DNA of 64,000 bases, from positions 744,001-808,000 of the forward strand of contig CP091734.1 of NCBI GenBank assembly GCA_022009995.1. Direction: 5' to 3'. A program made the position numbers and the translations under genes. The notes under the pieces were generated by a model, which worked only from the letters and a program-made list of their open reading frames with translations, was not told the DNA's origin and did not search any database. The stretch is from Clostridiales bacterium. Its GTDB lineage: Bacteria; Bacillota; Clostridia; Christensenellales; CAG-917. Below, one piece after another: positions 1 through 8,842 of the stretch (positions are counted from its first letter, which is position 1; each line of letters begins with the position of its first letter).

Positions 1-202
1 TTTCATTGTCAGAAACGACGCCGTTCGCCCGAAGAATTTTCGGGCAGAAAGCCGTTTGTTGCAAATTTGTGACAATTCTGACGCAATCGTTCGGGGAAGT
101 CGGATTTATTATCTGGTAAAATTATCGTGTGCGGTCGGAAAGCACAAATATTGATTTAATCGCCGTGCGGCGTTTAAATAATAAAACAAAAGGAGTAACA
201 AA
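1..202. other. intergenic region before the first lipoprotein
   Basis: I see no supportable gene here. There is a short perfect hairpin at 27-45 (arms GCCCGAA/TTCGGGC) without a following T-run, so it may be the end of an upstream unit or an RNA stem. The stretch just before position 203 carries the AAAGGAG ribosome binding site of the next gene. Confidence 0.4.
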
Positions 203-1009
203 ATGAAAAAAACATTTATTATGACGATTTCGCTGGTTTCCGTACTTGCGATATGTATGGCGGTTTTTGCGGCATGCGGCAAGAAACACAACTTCTCAAA
301 AACCTATACCTACAACAACGAGTATCACTGGCGCGCTTGCACCGATAAGGACTGCAAGGAAGTGAAAGATAAGGCGAAACATACCTATGGCAAATGGGAA
401 GTAACGAAAAAACCCACCGCAACCGAAAAGGGCGCGAGAACCCGTTACTGCACCGTCTGCAAAAAGAAACATACAGAAGAGATCGCCGCTCTTCAAGCCA
501 ACCCCGTAACACTGAAAGAAGGCGTTATGCTTGGCAAGAAGTACGACGGAAAAGCCGTGACGTTCACGAAAGAACAATTCAAATTCATGGGCAACGGCGC
601 GGTCACTTTCATGTATAAGGCAGGCGAAAGCGAATGGACGGCGGTTGCCCCCATGGCGGTCGGCATGTACAAAGTGAAAGTCATGGTTGCCGAAACCGAA
701 ACGTATCAGGCGGGCGTTGCCGAATTCGATTTCGAAATCAAAAAAGGCGACAACATGATTACCTTGAAAGACGGCGCAATGCTGGGCAAAGTTCATGACG
801 GAAACGCCGTTGAAATCACCAAAGATAAGTTCAACGTGATGGGAATGGGCGAAGTAACGTTCATGTTCCAGAAAGCCGGCGAAGAAACGTGGTCGGCGGT
901 TGCCCCCAGTGAGGTCGGCAAATACAAAGTCAAAGTCATGGTTGCCGAGTGCATGAACTACAATGCGGGCGAAGCAATGTTCGACTTTGAAATAACCGCT
1001 GCGGCATAA
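203..1009 (+). CDS. surface lipoprotein with zinc-ribbon-like Cys segment and two tandem repeats
   Basis: This 268-residue protein starts with a lipoprotein signal peptide (residues 1-24, lipobox FAAC, lipidated Cys25), so it should sit on the outer face of the membrane. Residues about 35-95 contain the pattern W-x2-C-x4-C, then HTYGKW, PTATEKG and C-x2-C. This motif recurs in Clostridia surface proteins with repeat modules. Two tandem repeats of about 85 residues follow, each starting with a VTLK/ITLK-x-G-x-MLGK motif and each closing with a MxxFDFEI-like strand; they look like small beta-sandwich modules. The start is set by AAAGGAG 7 nt upstream of ATG. No enzyme motif is visible. Function is unknown; binding or a cell-wall spacer role is only a guess. 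Confidence 0.8.
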   Translation: MKKTFIMTISLVSVLAICMAVFAACGKKHNFSKTYTYNNEYHWRACTDKDCKEVKDKAKHTYGKWEVTKKPTATEKGARTRYCTVCKKKHTEEIAALQANPVTLKEGVMLGKKYDGKAVTFTKEQFKFMGNGAVTFMYKAGESEWTAVAPMAVGMYKVKVMVAETETYQAGVAEFDFEIKKGDNMITLKDGAMLGKVHDGNAVEITKDKFNVMGMGEVTFMFQKAGEETWSAVAPSEVGKYKVKVMVAECMNYNAGEAMFDFEITAAA

Positions 1010-1235
1010 GGCGGCGAAACCAAGGAAAACAATACTATTTTATACCAATTCTTTTCCTATATCCTTATATAACGTTTTTCGGAGTGCGGCGCGTTTTATA
1101 TGCGCCGTGCGACGGAAAATGTTGCAATATTGTTGCAAAAGAACTGCAGGTTTTCGGGGATTTATGCTTTCGGGATAAGATATGATTAAATTGTAAGCAA
1201 CGGGCTTGCAAATAATCAAAAAGGAGCATATACCA
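1010..1235. other. intergenic region
   Basis: No gene is visible. A GCGGCGC...GCGCCGT stem at about 1086-1110 lacks a strong U-tract. The AAGGAG ribosome binding site of the next gene lies at 1221-1226. Confidence 0.35.
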
Positions 1236-1778
1236 ATGAAAACCGAAAAAACAATGAAAGCAAAAAAGATAACTTTACTTTCCGCCGTAGTTGCGATCGC
1301 CGCCGTGGCAATCACGCTTACGGCAGTGCTTTTGCCGAAATATAAGGTTACGAAAGCCTCAACGGGGAACGAAAAGAACACCGCCGAAATCGAACGGACG
1401 ATTTCACAAATCGAAAGTTTGGAGGCGGAATATCAGAAGTCGTTTGACGAAAACGCCGCGCTTTGGGAAAAATACTTTGCAGAGTTCCAAAAACTTGACG
1501 AAATTCCCGAAAATTTTGACGAAAGGGCGTTCATCAAAGAACTGAAAACTCTCACCGACGACGAAAAGACCGCGCTTTTGAAAAACGTTGACGAACTCGA
1601 CGCGCTCGACGCGAAACTTGACAAGCTGTACGATGAACTGTATGATAAAGACGAGGACGTTCTGTACAACGATTGCAAGGACGGCTCCTGCGGCTTTTCC
1701 GGAAACGGATGCGGCGAGTACGACGTGCTTTTTATCGAATGCGATGAAAATTGTTTCGCTGAAAACTGCGGAAAATAA
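1236..1778 (+). CDS. membrane-anchored acidic coiled-coil protein with Cys-rich tail
   Basis: This protein of 180 residues has a short basic N-terminus, one hydrophobic segment (residues about 10-32) and a long Glu/Asp/Lys-rich helix predicted to form a coiled coil (about 45-140). It ends in a Cys-rich tail with six cysteines in the last 30 residues. Start: ATG 1236 follows AAGGAG; an upstream in-frame TTG at 1206 has no ribosome binding site. It lies directly before a response regulator/histidine kinase pair in the same direction, so it may be a ligand, sensor partner or target of that system. The last point is inference. I do not recognise the family. Confidence 0.7.
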   Translation: MKTEKTMKAKKITLLSAVVAIAAVAITLTAVLLPKYKVTKASTGNEKNTAEIERTISQIESLEAEYQKSFDENAALWEKYFAEFQKLDEIPENFDERAFIKELKTLTDDEKTALLKNVDELDALDAKLDKLYDELYDKDEDVLYNDCKDGSCGFSGNGCGEYDVLFIECDENCFAENCGK

Positions 1779-1852
1779 AAAATAAAACCCACCAAAAAAT
1801 ATCTTGCAAAAGGCATCGCGAAAAGCGATGCCGATTGCGCGAGAGAGGGAAT

Positions 1853-2554
1853 ATGGCGTACAGAATTTACGTTGCCGACGACGAAAAAAACATAAGGGAA
1901 CTATTGAAAAACTTCCTTCAAAGCGACGGGTACGAAGTGAGCGCGTATGACACGGGCGACCTTCTTCTTGCCGCGTTTGAAAGGGAGCCTGCCGACCTTG
2001 TCATTCTTGACATTATGATGCCCGGGCGCGACGGAATCGAGTGCGTGAAAGAATTAAGAAAGTATTCGGACGTACCGATAATCCTTCTTACCGCCAAAGA
2101 CGGCGAGCTTGACTACGTCAACGGGATAACGCTCGGCAGCGACGATTACCTTACCAAGCCGTTCCGCCCGACCGTGCTTTTAATGCGGGTGAAAGCCCTT
2201 TTGAGAAGGGCTGAAATGAGCGGCGACAAAAAGTCGAAAGGCAAGGTTTTGAAACATGCCGATTTGACGTATTCGGAAGATGAACATTCTGTTTTTGCCG
2301 ATAAAACAGCCGTTCCGTTGACAAAAACCGAAATGAGCCTGCTGGCGTTTATGATGGAAGAACCGCAGAAAACCCATTCCCGCGATAGCATGCTGGACAA
2401 AATCTGGGGGTTTGACGAAGACACCGAAACGCGCGCCATTGACGAAACGGTAAGGCGGATAAGAAAGAAATTGTCCGCGGCAAAAAGCGTCGTAACCATA
2501 GAAACCGTGTGGGGATACGGATACAAACTAAGCGCGGCGGTGAAAGACGAATGA
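1853..2554 (+). CDS. OmpR/PhoB-family response regulator
   Basis: This is a 233-residue two-component response regulator. The N-terminal receiver domain has the acidic pair in VADDEKN, the phospho-acceptor Asp53 in LVILDIMMPGRDG, the conserved Thr in LLTAKD and Lys in YLTKPF. The C-terminal half (about 135-233) is a winged-helix DNA-binding domain with LTKTEMSLL and the closing VWGYGYKL motif of the OmpR family. ATG 1853 is preferred over an in-frame TTG at 1835 because a GAGAGGGA ribosome binding site precedes it. A hairpin (GGCATCGC/GCGATGCC, 1811-1831) sits just upstream. The stop overlaps the start of the kinase gene by 4 nt, so the two are translationally coupled. Confidence 0.95.
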   Translation: MAYRIYVADDEKNIRELLKNFLQSDGYEVSAYDTGDLLLAAFEREPADLVILDIMMPGRDGIECVKELRKYSDVPIILLTAKDGELDYVNGITLGSDDYLTKPFRPTVLLMRVKALLRRAEMSGDKKSKGKVLKHADLTYSEDEHSVFADKTAVPLTKTEMSLLAFMMEEPQKTHSRDSMLDKIWGFDEDTETRAIDETVRRIRKKLSAAKSVVTIETVWGYGYKLSAAVKDE

Positions 2555-3735
2555 CAAAAATCAAACTGAAAATAGTGCTGACGTGCTTATGTTCGGTCGC
2601 GCTTATCCTTTGCACTTTGCTTGTCGTCGTAAACGTCGTTGTTCCGAAAAGTTTGGAAAATCAGGCGAAAAAGGCGATTGAACAAGAAATCGGCGAAAAT
2701 CACGACGACGAAAAGTCGGGCATGAATTTTCTGAGTTCGAGCGTTGCGTATCTGGAAACCGGCGGGGCGAACGAAGACCTTGTGTATCTCACCGAAACGG
2801 AAAAAGCCGTGCTGGCGTTTTGTGACGATAAAAAGCCCGTCCGCGGCGAGTTTTACAGAATGAAAGACAAAAACCGCGACGTTGTTCTGGCGGTTTATTC
2901 GTCCGACGCCGACTTAACGGATAAATACGAGTACGTTTTGTACGTCGATATAAAATCAATATTAAATTACGTCCGCTGGCTCAACCTGTTGTTTTGCGTC
3001 GCGGTGATAATCGTGGGTGCGGTGATATGCGCCATCGGCTTAAAGCTAGGCAAGACAATCGAATCGGCGCAAGAGATAAGACAGTCGTTTTTCCAGAACG
3101 CCTCGCACGAGCTGAAAACGCCGCTTATGGCGATTCAGGGCTATGCGGAAGGAATACAGACGGGGGTTCTCCCGGTAAAAGAATCCGCCGGCGTTATTAT
3201 GGAAGAAAGCGACAGAATGACGGAGCTTATCGAAGAACTGCTGGCGTTGTCGAAAATCGACTCCGCACAGGCAAAACCGGAGTTTCTGGAAACCGACGTA
3301 ACCGAAATAATAAAAAGCGTCGCAAATTCGTTTGCGCCCGTCTTTGAAAACAGTCATAAGACGCTTAAAACCGAACTTTCCTGCGAGGCGGCGGTTTTGT
3401 GTGACGAGAAGCAAATACGAAAAGCCGTTTCAAATCTCATATCCAACGCGTTCAAATACTGCAAAACGACGGTGACCGTTGCGTGCAAAAACGAAAACGA
3501 TAAAACGATAATCGCGATTTCCGACGACGGCGACGGCATTGACAAGGACGATCTTCCGCACGTTTTTGAAAGGTTTTACACGGGCAAAAAGGGAAATACC
3601 GGCATAGGGCTTGCTCTCACGAAGGAAATAATCAAAATGCACGGCGGGGAAATCCGGGCGCGCAACGAAAACGGGGCGGTTGTCGAAATAACGCTCGGAA
3701 ACGTAAACGGTAAAAAGAACCGCGAGCACCTTTGA
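2551..3735 (+). CDS. membrane sensor histidine kinase
   Basis: This 394-residue sensor kinase begins within the ATGA overlap with the response regulator. A first membrane segment (about 7-31) is followed by an extracytoplasmic sensor domain of about 110 residues and a second membrane segment (about 144-166). The HisKA box FFQNASHELKTPL carries the phospho-acceptor His186. The N box (LISNAFKYC), the G1 box (SDDGDGI) and the GNTGIGLAL box of the ATPase domain are all intact. There is almost no room for a HAMP domain between the second membrane segment and HisKA. The cognate regulator is the gene immediately upstream; the signal cannot be read from the sequence. Confidence 0.95.
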   Translation: MTKIKLKIVLTCLCSVALILCTLLVVVNVVVPKSLENQAKKAIEQEIGENHDDEKSGMNFLSSSVAYLETGGANEDLVYLTETEKAVLAFCDDKKPVRGEFYRMKDKNRDVVLAVYSSDADLTDKYEYVLYVDIKSILNYVRWLNLLFCVAVIIVGAVICAIGLKLGKTIESAQEIRQSFFQNASHELKTPLMAIQGYAEGIQTGVLPVKESAGVIMEESDRMTELIEELLALSKIDSAQAKPEFLETDVTEIIKSVANSFAPVFENSHKTLKTELSCEAAVLCDEKQIRKAVSNLISNAFKYCKTTVTVACKNENDKTIIAISDDGDGIDKDDLPHVFERFYTGKKGNTGIGLALTKEIIKMHGGEIRARNENGAVVEITLGNVNGKKNREHL

Positions 3736-3773
3736 GATGCGAAACAACGCCTTTTTCGGCAGAACGCGACAAA

Positions 3774-3802
3774 TTGACAAAAACGAAGTTTTGTGATAAA
3801 AT
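3774..3802 (+). promoter_or_regulatory. SigA-type promoter of the ROK/rubredoxin leader
   Basis: A perfect -35 box TTGACA (3774-3779) and a -10 box TAAAAT (3797-3802) are separated by exactly 17 nt. Transcription would start near 3809 and run through the leader at 3809-3945. Confidence 0.75.
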
Positions 3803-3808
3803 ATTCAT

Positions 3809-3945
3809 ACCTAAAACAGGAAGGAGCAAACGACAATAATTTTTAATCGGAAGTTTTAACTCCGCGACGGAGGTAACCGCCTATGAGAAGAATTATCAAA
3901 GCGCAATCGGAATAAATTTTATTTCCTTGCGCTTTTTTGTTTTAG
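3809..3945 (+). ncRNA. structured leader or small RNA with 10-codon ORF and terminator
   Basis: About 135 nt lie between a strong promoter and an intrinsic terminator. The RNA can fold in two mutually exclusive ways: GGAAGTT (3849-3855) with AACTCC (3858-3863), or CTCCG (3860-3864) with CGGAG (3868-3872). The second form hides the Shine-Dalgarno GGAGGT (3869-3874) of a tiny ORF (3883-3915, MRRIIKAQSE). The terminator overlaps the end of that ORF. This arrangement fits an attenuator or riboswitch-like leader for the ROK/rubredoxin operon, or a free-standing small RNA. I could not match it to a known riboswitch class. Confidence 0.5.
3901..3940 (+). terminator. intrinsic terminator in the leader
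   Basis: Arms GCGCAA (3901-3906) and TTGCGC (3927-3932) enclose an inner AATAAA/TTTATT stem and are followed by six T residues. It lies 75 nt before the ROK gene. Confidence 0.75.
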
Positions 3946-4014
3946 AAAACCGAAAAAGTCCTTGAAAAGCAAGTACGGATTATCTTTTGACAGGAATCTG
4001 AAAGGAGAAGAAAA

Positions 4015-4935
4015 ATGGAAAAGTGTCTTGCAATCGACATCGGAGGATCAAAAGTTCTGGTGGGCGTCGTTGACGAAACGGGCATTGTCGTCGAATACGA
4101 TCGCAAAGAATATTCGTCGGCTTATTCGCTTGAAACGCTGTATGCGGACGTAAAACGAATGGCTGCGCCGTATATGGAAATACAAGCCCGAAATATGCGG
4201 CGTTTCGTTGCCGGGGCCGGTGAACGGCGATACGGGCGTATGTCCGCTCGCGCCTTTTTTGGGAATAAGGGATTGGCACGCGGCGGAAGACCTTAAACAA
4301 ATTCTTGGGATTCCGGTGTATGCCGAAAACGACGCGAACGCTTGCGCCGTTGCCGAGAAAGTTTTCGGAAAGGCGGCGGACGTCGACGATTTTATGTGGA
4401 TCACCGTCAGCAACGGAGTTGGCGGCGCGCTGTATCTGAACGGAAGCCTTTACGTCGGGGCGAACTTTTGCGCCGGCGAATTCGGGCATATCAGAGTCGA
4501 AGAAGACGGAAAGGCTTGTACCTGCGGGAAGAAAGGCTGTCTGAATCGGTGGCGTCGGGACGGGCGGTTTCCGCTTATTACAAGGAAAAAACGGGGCAGG
4601 ACAGGACGGCGAAAGAGATTGGCGCGCTTGCAATCGAGGGCGATGAAATCGCAGTTGCGGCATACAGGCGCGCGGCAAAAGCACTGGGTGCGGTCATAGC
4701 GAAAGCCGCGACTCTTCTTGACGTGAACGTATGTTATCTTGGCGGCGGAGTATCCCAAAGCCTTGACCTGTTTAAAGACGACCTTATCGCAGAAATCAAC
4801 GATAAACTGTTTCTTCCGATTGATAAAACCGTCAAAATCGAATATTCGGGGCTTGGATACTATGCGTCCCTGTGCGGCGCGGCGGCGGTTGCATACGGTG
4901 CGAACAAACAACGAGAATTAAACAAAGGAGAATAA
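4015..4935 (+). CDS. ROK-family sugar kinase (two frameshifts)
   Basis: This is an ATP-dependent sugar kinase or related protein of the ROK family, about 306 residues. Visible motifs are the N-terminal phosphate-binding loop AIDIGGSK, the sugar-binding region NDANACAVAE, and the ROK zinc motif CTCGKKGCLE. There is no N-terminal HTH, so it is a kinase rather than a NagC-type repressor. The reading frame shifts at about 4183 and shifts back at about 4540 (CTGGAA probably read as CTGAA). The protein is complete if both are corrected. ATG 4015 follows GAAAGGAG. It is 2 nt upstream of the flavin-reductase/rubredoxin gene and probably shares its transcript. Sugar specificity (glucose, N-acetyl sugars) is unknown. 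Confidence 0.85.
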
Positions 4936-4937
4936 AT

Positions 4938-5561
4938 ATGACGGACGAAAAAGAGAAAATTAACCTTTCCGCATTGTTCAGAATCGGCTACGGGCTGTAC
5001 GTTCTGACCACCAACGACGGAAGAAAAGACAACGGCTGCATCGTAAACAGCGTAATGCAGGTCACAAGCAATCCGGTGAGAGTCGCCGTTTGCGTAAACA
5101 AACAGAATTACTCGTGCGGGACGATTCTGGAAACGCTGAAAATGAACGTCAACTGCCTGTCGGTCGACGCAACCTTTGACGTTTTCAAAAGATTCGGTTT
5201 CCAAAGCGGCAGAACCGTCGACAAGTTTTTCGGAGAAACGCCGAAAAGGAGCGAAAACGGGCTTGTCGTAATGCCAAAGTTTTGCAACGCGTTCATATCC
5301 CTTGCGGCGGAGCAGATAATCGACCTCGGTACGCACGACATGTTCGTTTGTTCCGTCGAAGAAGCGGCGGTGTTTTCCGATCTCGACACGCTGACTTATA
5401 CGGAATATCAGAAAAACGTGAAGCCGAAGCCCGTCGCGCCAAAGAAGAAATCGTACGTTTGCAAAGTGTGCGGCTACGTTTTCGAGGGCGAAGAACTGCC
5501 GCCCGACTTCATTTGTCCGATATGCAAGCACGACGCGTCGGCGTTTGAACTTATGAAATAA
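4938..5561 (+). CDS. high-molecular-weight rubredoxin (flavin reductase-rubredoxin fusion)
   Basis: This 207-residue protein fuses an N-terminal FMN-binding flavin-reductase-like domain (about 1-155, with TTNDGRKDNGCIVNS and NPVRVAVCVNK) to a C-terminal rubredoxin (about 170-207, C-x2-C in CKVCGY and C-x2-C in CPICKH). This matches the Hrb architecture known from anaerobes such as Moorella, where it passes electrons from NADH to flavodiiron oxygen or NO reductases. It acts in the cytoplasm. It is followed by a second, stand-alone rubredoxin gene, which supports an oxygen-detoxification electron chain. No flavodiiron protein gene is present in the window. ATG 4938 follows AAAGGAG. Confidence 0.9.
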   Translation: MTDEKEKINLSALFRIGYGLYVLTTNDGRKDNGCIVNSVMQVTSNPVRVAVCVNKQNYSCGTILETLKMNVNCLSVDATFDVFKRFGFQSGRTVDKFFGETPKRSENGLVVMPKFCNAFISLAAEQIIDLGTHDMFVCSVEEAAVFSDLDTLTYTEYQKNVKPKPVAPKKKSYVCKVCGYVFEGEELPPDFICPICKHDASAFELMK

Positions 5562-5594
5562 ATCAAATACAAATAAACCAAAAGGAGAACAAAA

Positions 5595-5750
5595 ATGAAA
5601 AAGTACATTTGCGAAGTATGCGGTTGGGTATACGACGAAGAAAGTTGCAAGGAAAACGGGATTCCGCTTGTCGAGTTCGAAGACTTGCCCGACGATTTCG
5701 TCTGTCCCGTATGCGGAGTCGGAAAAGAATTGTTTTCCGAAATAAAATAG
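5595..5750 (+). CDS. rubredoxin
   Basis: This is a 51-residue small rubredoxin. The two knuckles are CEVCGW at the N-terminus and CPVCGVGK at the C-terminus, giving the four cysteines for a single Fe ion. Acidic residues between them (YDEE, EFEDLPDDF) are typical of the family; the loop between the knuckles is a little longer than usual. AAAGGAG precedes the ATG. It lies 33 nt after the rubredoxin-fusion gene and probably belongs to the same operon. It is a cytoplasmic one-electron carrier. Confidence 0.93.
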   Translation: MKKYICEVCGWVYDEESCKENGIPLVEFEDLPDDFVCPVCGVGKELFSEIK

Positions 5751-5757
5751 GACAAAA

Positions 5758-7205
5758 ATGAAAACCCGGACAAAGACAATAATTCTTCTTCTGACCATGG
5801 CGTTGACGTTGTTTTCGTCGGTCGCATTCTCGTCGCCCGCCGTCTCGGAAGCGAATTCCGCGCCAAGAGAAACGATAGGCTACGATTCAAGCGGGGTTAT
5901 CGTTAAGACCGAAAACAGCCCGATAGTCGTTGACAAGGAAGATCTGACTTTTCATATTTATTCCGCCGACCGATTTATTCCCGTGCAGGAATACGTCAGG
6001 CGGGGCATAGTTACAGCCGAATACACTTTCCGCAATCCGACAAATCTGATTGTCGAAACAAGGTGTCTGTTTCCTTTCGGATTCGTTCCGTATGACGAAT
6101 CGCAGACCGAGGCGGACAAGGAATACTTTAAGGTAAAAACCAACGGAAAAGACGCAGACAAAACAATCCGCCATACTTATAAGGCGGATCCCTTTGAAAA
6201 TTTCGACATTGACGAGGACCTTCGATACTTTTCTGACGACTTTATCGCCGACGATACTCTTTCAACAAATTTGACGGTTTACGAATACGTTTGGACGTTA
6301 AAGGTGCAAATGGAAAATTACCGACGTACGTCAAGTTTTCGGACAACGTGAAAAACCTTAAATACATAGTGGCGGATAATTACGTCAAATACGAAAAAAA
6401 CGGGGACATAATGGAACTTGTCGCATGGCAGGACGGCCTGAAAGGCGGGCAGCTGACGCTGGCGTTTGTCGGGGAAGACGTTACTGATATCGAAAGCAAA
6501 TTCAGTTTCTTTGACGACAAGTGGAAAAGCGTCGGGGGAAGCGTCGTCAAAGGGAAGAAGGTCGAGTATAATTTCAAAGATTACGCCCTGAAATTCAGAC
6601 CGGCGGGAAGCGAAGTCAGCGACGTAGACTGGTACAACGCGACGGTTGCGCTGATTAAAAGCAGAGCGTCGACGGTGTTTCAAGTGTGGGAACTTTCGTT
6701 AAGCACGCTCTTGTTCCGCTGGTACGATTACACTCTTACGTTCGCGCCGGAAGAAACGCTTGTCAACACTGTATCCGCGCCGCTTTATCCGTCGGCAACC
6801 CGCAATTACGTGCCGCCGGTGTATTCGTACACTTATCTTTTAAGTCCCGCGGCGGGCTGGGCGGACTTCAACAACCTTACGATACGGATATATACGGACA
6901 TGTACTTATTAAGGGGCGAAACGCGAAAGAGCGTGACAAATCCGGACGGCTCGGTTACCGTAACGGGGGAAACCGTCGACTTCTTAAAGGACGGCGGGGT
7001 TTACGAGGCGCGTTTTGAAACTGCCCGACGGCGATCTCACGCTTTTCCTTTGCGCGTCGGAAAATCCCGAAAGGTACAAGCCGCCGCTCGGAAAGGTGAC
7101 CAAAATCATCATAGTATTGTCCACGGGCATCGGGCTGATTGTTATCGCGACGATAATACTTGTCGTTACCGTCAAAAACAGAAAACAAAAGGAAAGAAAA
7201 GATAA
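5758..7205 (+). CDS. secreted protein with C-terminal membrane anchor (frameshifted)
   Basis: The coding potential continues through at least two frameshifts (near 6300 and near 7015, probably a third just before the stop). The joined product, about 480 residues, has a signal peptide (residues about 7-27), a large extracytoplasmic region rich in beta-type sequence, and a single membrane helix near the end (in about 7105-7170) followed by a Lys/Arg-rich tail. This makes it a type I membrane protein with its bulk outside the cell. No catalytic motif was found and I do not recognise the family. The start is 7 nt after the rubredoxin stop, so it may be co-transcribed. It converges on the MATE gene. 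Confidence 0.6.
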
Positions 7206-7235
7206 AATCAGAAAAAGGGGAACGCGTACGGCGGA

Positions 7236-8580
7236 TTATTCCTGTTCCGAAACGGGGGCGGGGATTTCCGCGTCGGCGCGTTTTTTGCGTGTGACAAAGA
7301 ATATGATAATCGCCGCAACGAGCGTCAGCATTTCGGCGGCGGGCGTTGCGAGCCAAAGCCCCGTGATTTTCCAAAGATGTGCGAAAAGATAAGCAAGCGG
7401 AATAATCAGCACGACTCCGCGCAGAAGGGTGATGATTTGCGAACATACGCCATTGTCGGACGCCGAAAAGTATGACGAAAATAACAGATTGAATCCCGAA
7501 AACAGCGAAGAAATGAAATACAGTTTTATGCCGGTCGTGGCAAGTTTGAAGGTCTTCCGCTTTTTCCGTGTTGAAGATTGCCGCGATGCCGTCCGCCGAG
7601 AAAAACAGAATAACGTACAGGACGGCGGCGGTCGCGCCGATTGTAATCAGGGCGTATTTCAGCACCTGTCGTATTCTCGTGAAATCGTGCTGTCCGTATG
7701 AAAAACTGATTATAGGCTGGGTGCCCAACGAAATCCCGTTGAAAATCGCGTTTATCACGTAATACACGTTGACGACGATGGCGAACGCCGCAACCGCCGT
7801 ATCCCCGCCAAGCGACTTGAACAACTTATTGATGAGCATCATCACGAGTCCGAAGCCGAACTCCGCAATAAACGACGCAAGTCCCAGCGAGATTATCTCG
7901 CCGAACACGCGCAGAGATAGTTTCGTCTTTTCAAGACGGAACGTGTTTTTCTTTCGGAAGAAGAAAATCATCAGAATAAGCATGCTGATTACGGGCGAAA
8001 TGCCTGTCGCAAGGGCGGCGCCGAGCATGCCGAGTTTGCACGGGAAAATAAAAACGTAGTCGAAAACGATGTTGAAAAGGTTGCCGAGAAGCGACGCGGT
8101 CATCGCAAGTCTGGGCGCGCCGTCGTTGCGGATGAAGTTTTGCAGAACGTTGTTGAACATAAAAAAGGGCGCAAAGCAAAGTATAATCTGCACGTAGGTC
8201 TTGCTCCCCGAAAACGTTTTGCCGTCCGCGCCGAGAAACGACGCCACGGGACCGCTTAAAAACGCGCCGAGAAGCACGAATACGACCGCAAAACACGCAA
8301 CGACAAAAACAGTGTGAGTGAACACTCTGTTTGCGCTTTTGACGTCCCCCGCGCCTTTGTATATGGCGAATTTCGTGCTTCCGCCGATGCCGAACATAAG
8401 ACCGATTGAAAAAACGATACTGAACGAAGGCATTGCCAGATTCAACGAGGCAAGCCCGGTCTTCCCGAGACTCAAAGAAATGAAAAACGTGTCCGCCAGA
8501 ATATAGCAGGACAGCCCGATCATGGCAATCACGTTTGCCGACACGTATTTAAAAAATTCTTTCAAGGTCTGGTTTTTCAT
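7236..8580 (-). CDS. MATE-family multidrug efflux transporter, MepA-like (one frameshift)
   Basis: This Na+- or H+-coupled exporter of about 448 residues has the repeated hydrophobic segments and the two-fold architecture of MATE proteins. It starts MKNQTLKEFFKYVSANVIAMIG and contains the membrane-region motif GDTAVAAFAIV typical of the second half. The frame breaks at about 7550 and resumes in another frame to the stop at 7236. In the corrected frame the C-terminal helices run on to a charged tail ending PAPVSEQE. The gene has its own strong promoter and a structured leader with a terminator that resembles the guanidine-responsive mepA motif. Guanidinium or cationic drugs are therefore plausible substrates (inference). 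Confidence 0.9.
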
Positions 8581-8593
8581 TTTTTCTCCACAA

Positions 8594-8668
8594 ATAAAAA
8601 AGCGCCAGGTTGCATCTTCAAAGGCCTAACGATGCAATTTGACGCGCTCACCCGGCGGCGAGATTATT
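8594..8668 (-). ncRNA. probable guanidine-IV (mepA-motif) riboswitch with terminator
   Basis: The RNA between the promoter and the MATE gene contains an 8-bp helix (CGCCGGGT with ACCTGGCG, one G-U pair) and an inner 7-bp stem TTGCATC/GATGCAA with a 13-14-nt apical loop. An alternative stem AGCGC/GCGCT is followed immediately by a T-run. The two outer pairings compete, as expected for a transcriptional switch. Guanidine-IV riboswitches are known upstream of mepA-type MATE genes in Clostridia and overlap a terminator, which is the same arrangement. I am relying on gene context and fold, not on an alignment to the consensus. Confidence 0.55.
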
Positions 8669-8679
8669 CATTTGATTGC

Positions 8680-8708
8680 ATTATATAGAAGTAAACGGCG
8701 GTTGTCAA
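8680..8708 (-). promoter_or_regulatory. SigA-type promoter of the MATE gene
   Basis: On the minus strand TTGACA (8703-8708) and TATAAT (8680-8685) are both perfect matches with a 17-nt spacer. The transcript would begin near 8673, at the start of the riboswitch-like leader. Confidence 0.85.
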
Positions 8709-8783
8709 CGAGATTTCGCCGAAATTTTTGAAAGACCGCTGCCGTGAAAATGCCGCTAAAAGTGAATAAATTATTGTCAACCG

Positions 8784-8812
8784 TTGTAAATAAGGATTTT
8801 TCGTGGTAAAAT
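8784..8812 (+). promoter_or_regulatory. putative promoter of the PanE-like gene
   Basis: TTGTAA (8784-8789) and TAAAAT (8807-8812) are 17 nt apart and lie 31 nt before the start codon. Confidence 0.5.
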
Positions 8813-8842
8813 ATCTTTGATTGAAAATTTTAAGGAGTTAAT

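Noticed and set aside
4015..4935. Programmed ribosomal frameshifting in the ROK kinase and other split genes
   Set aside because: No slippery heptamer plus pseudoknot is seen, and the same kind of break hits many unrelated genes; indel errors explain it better.
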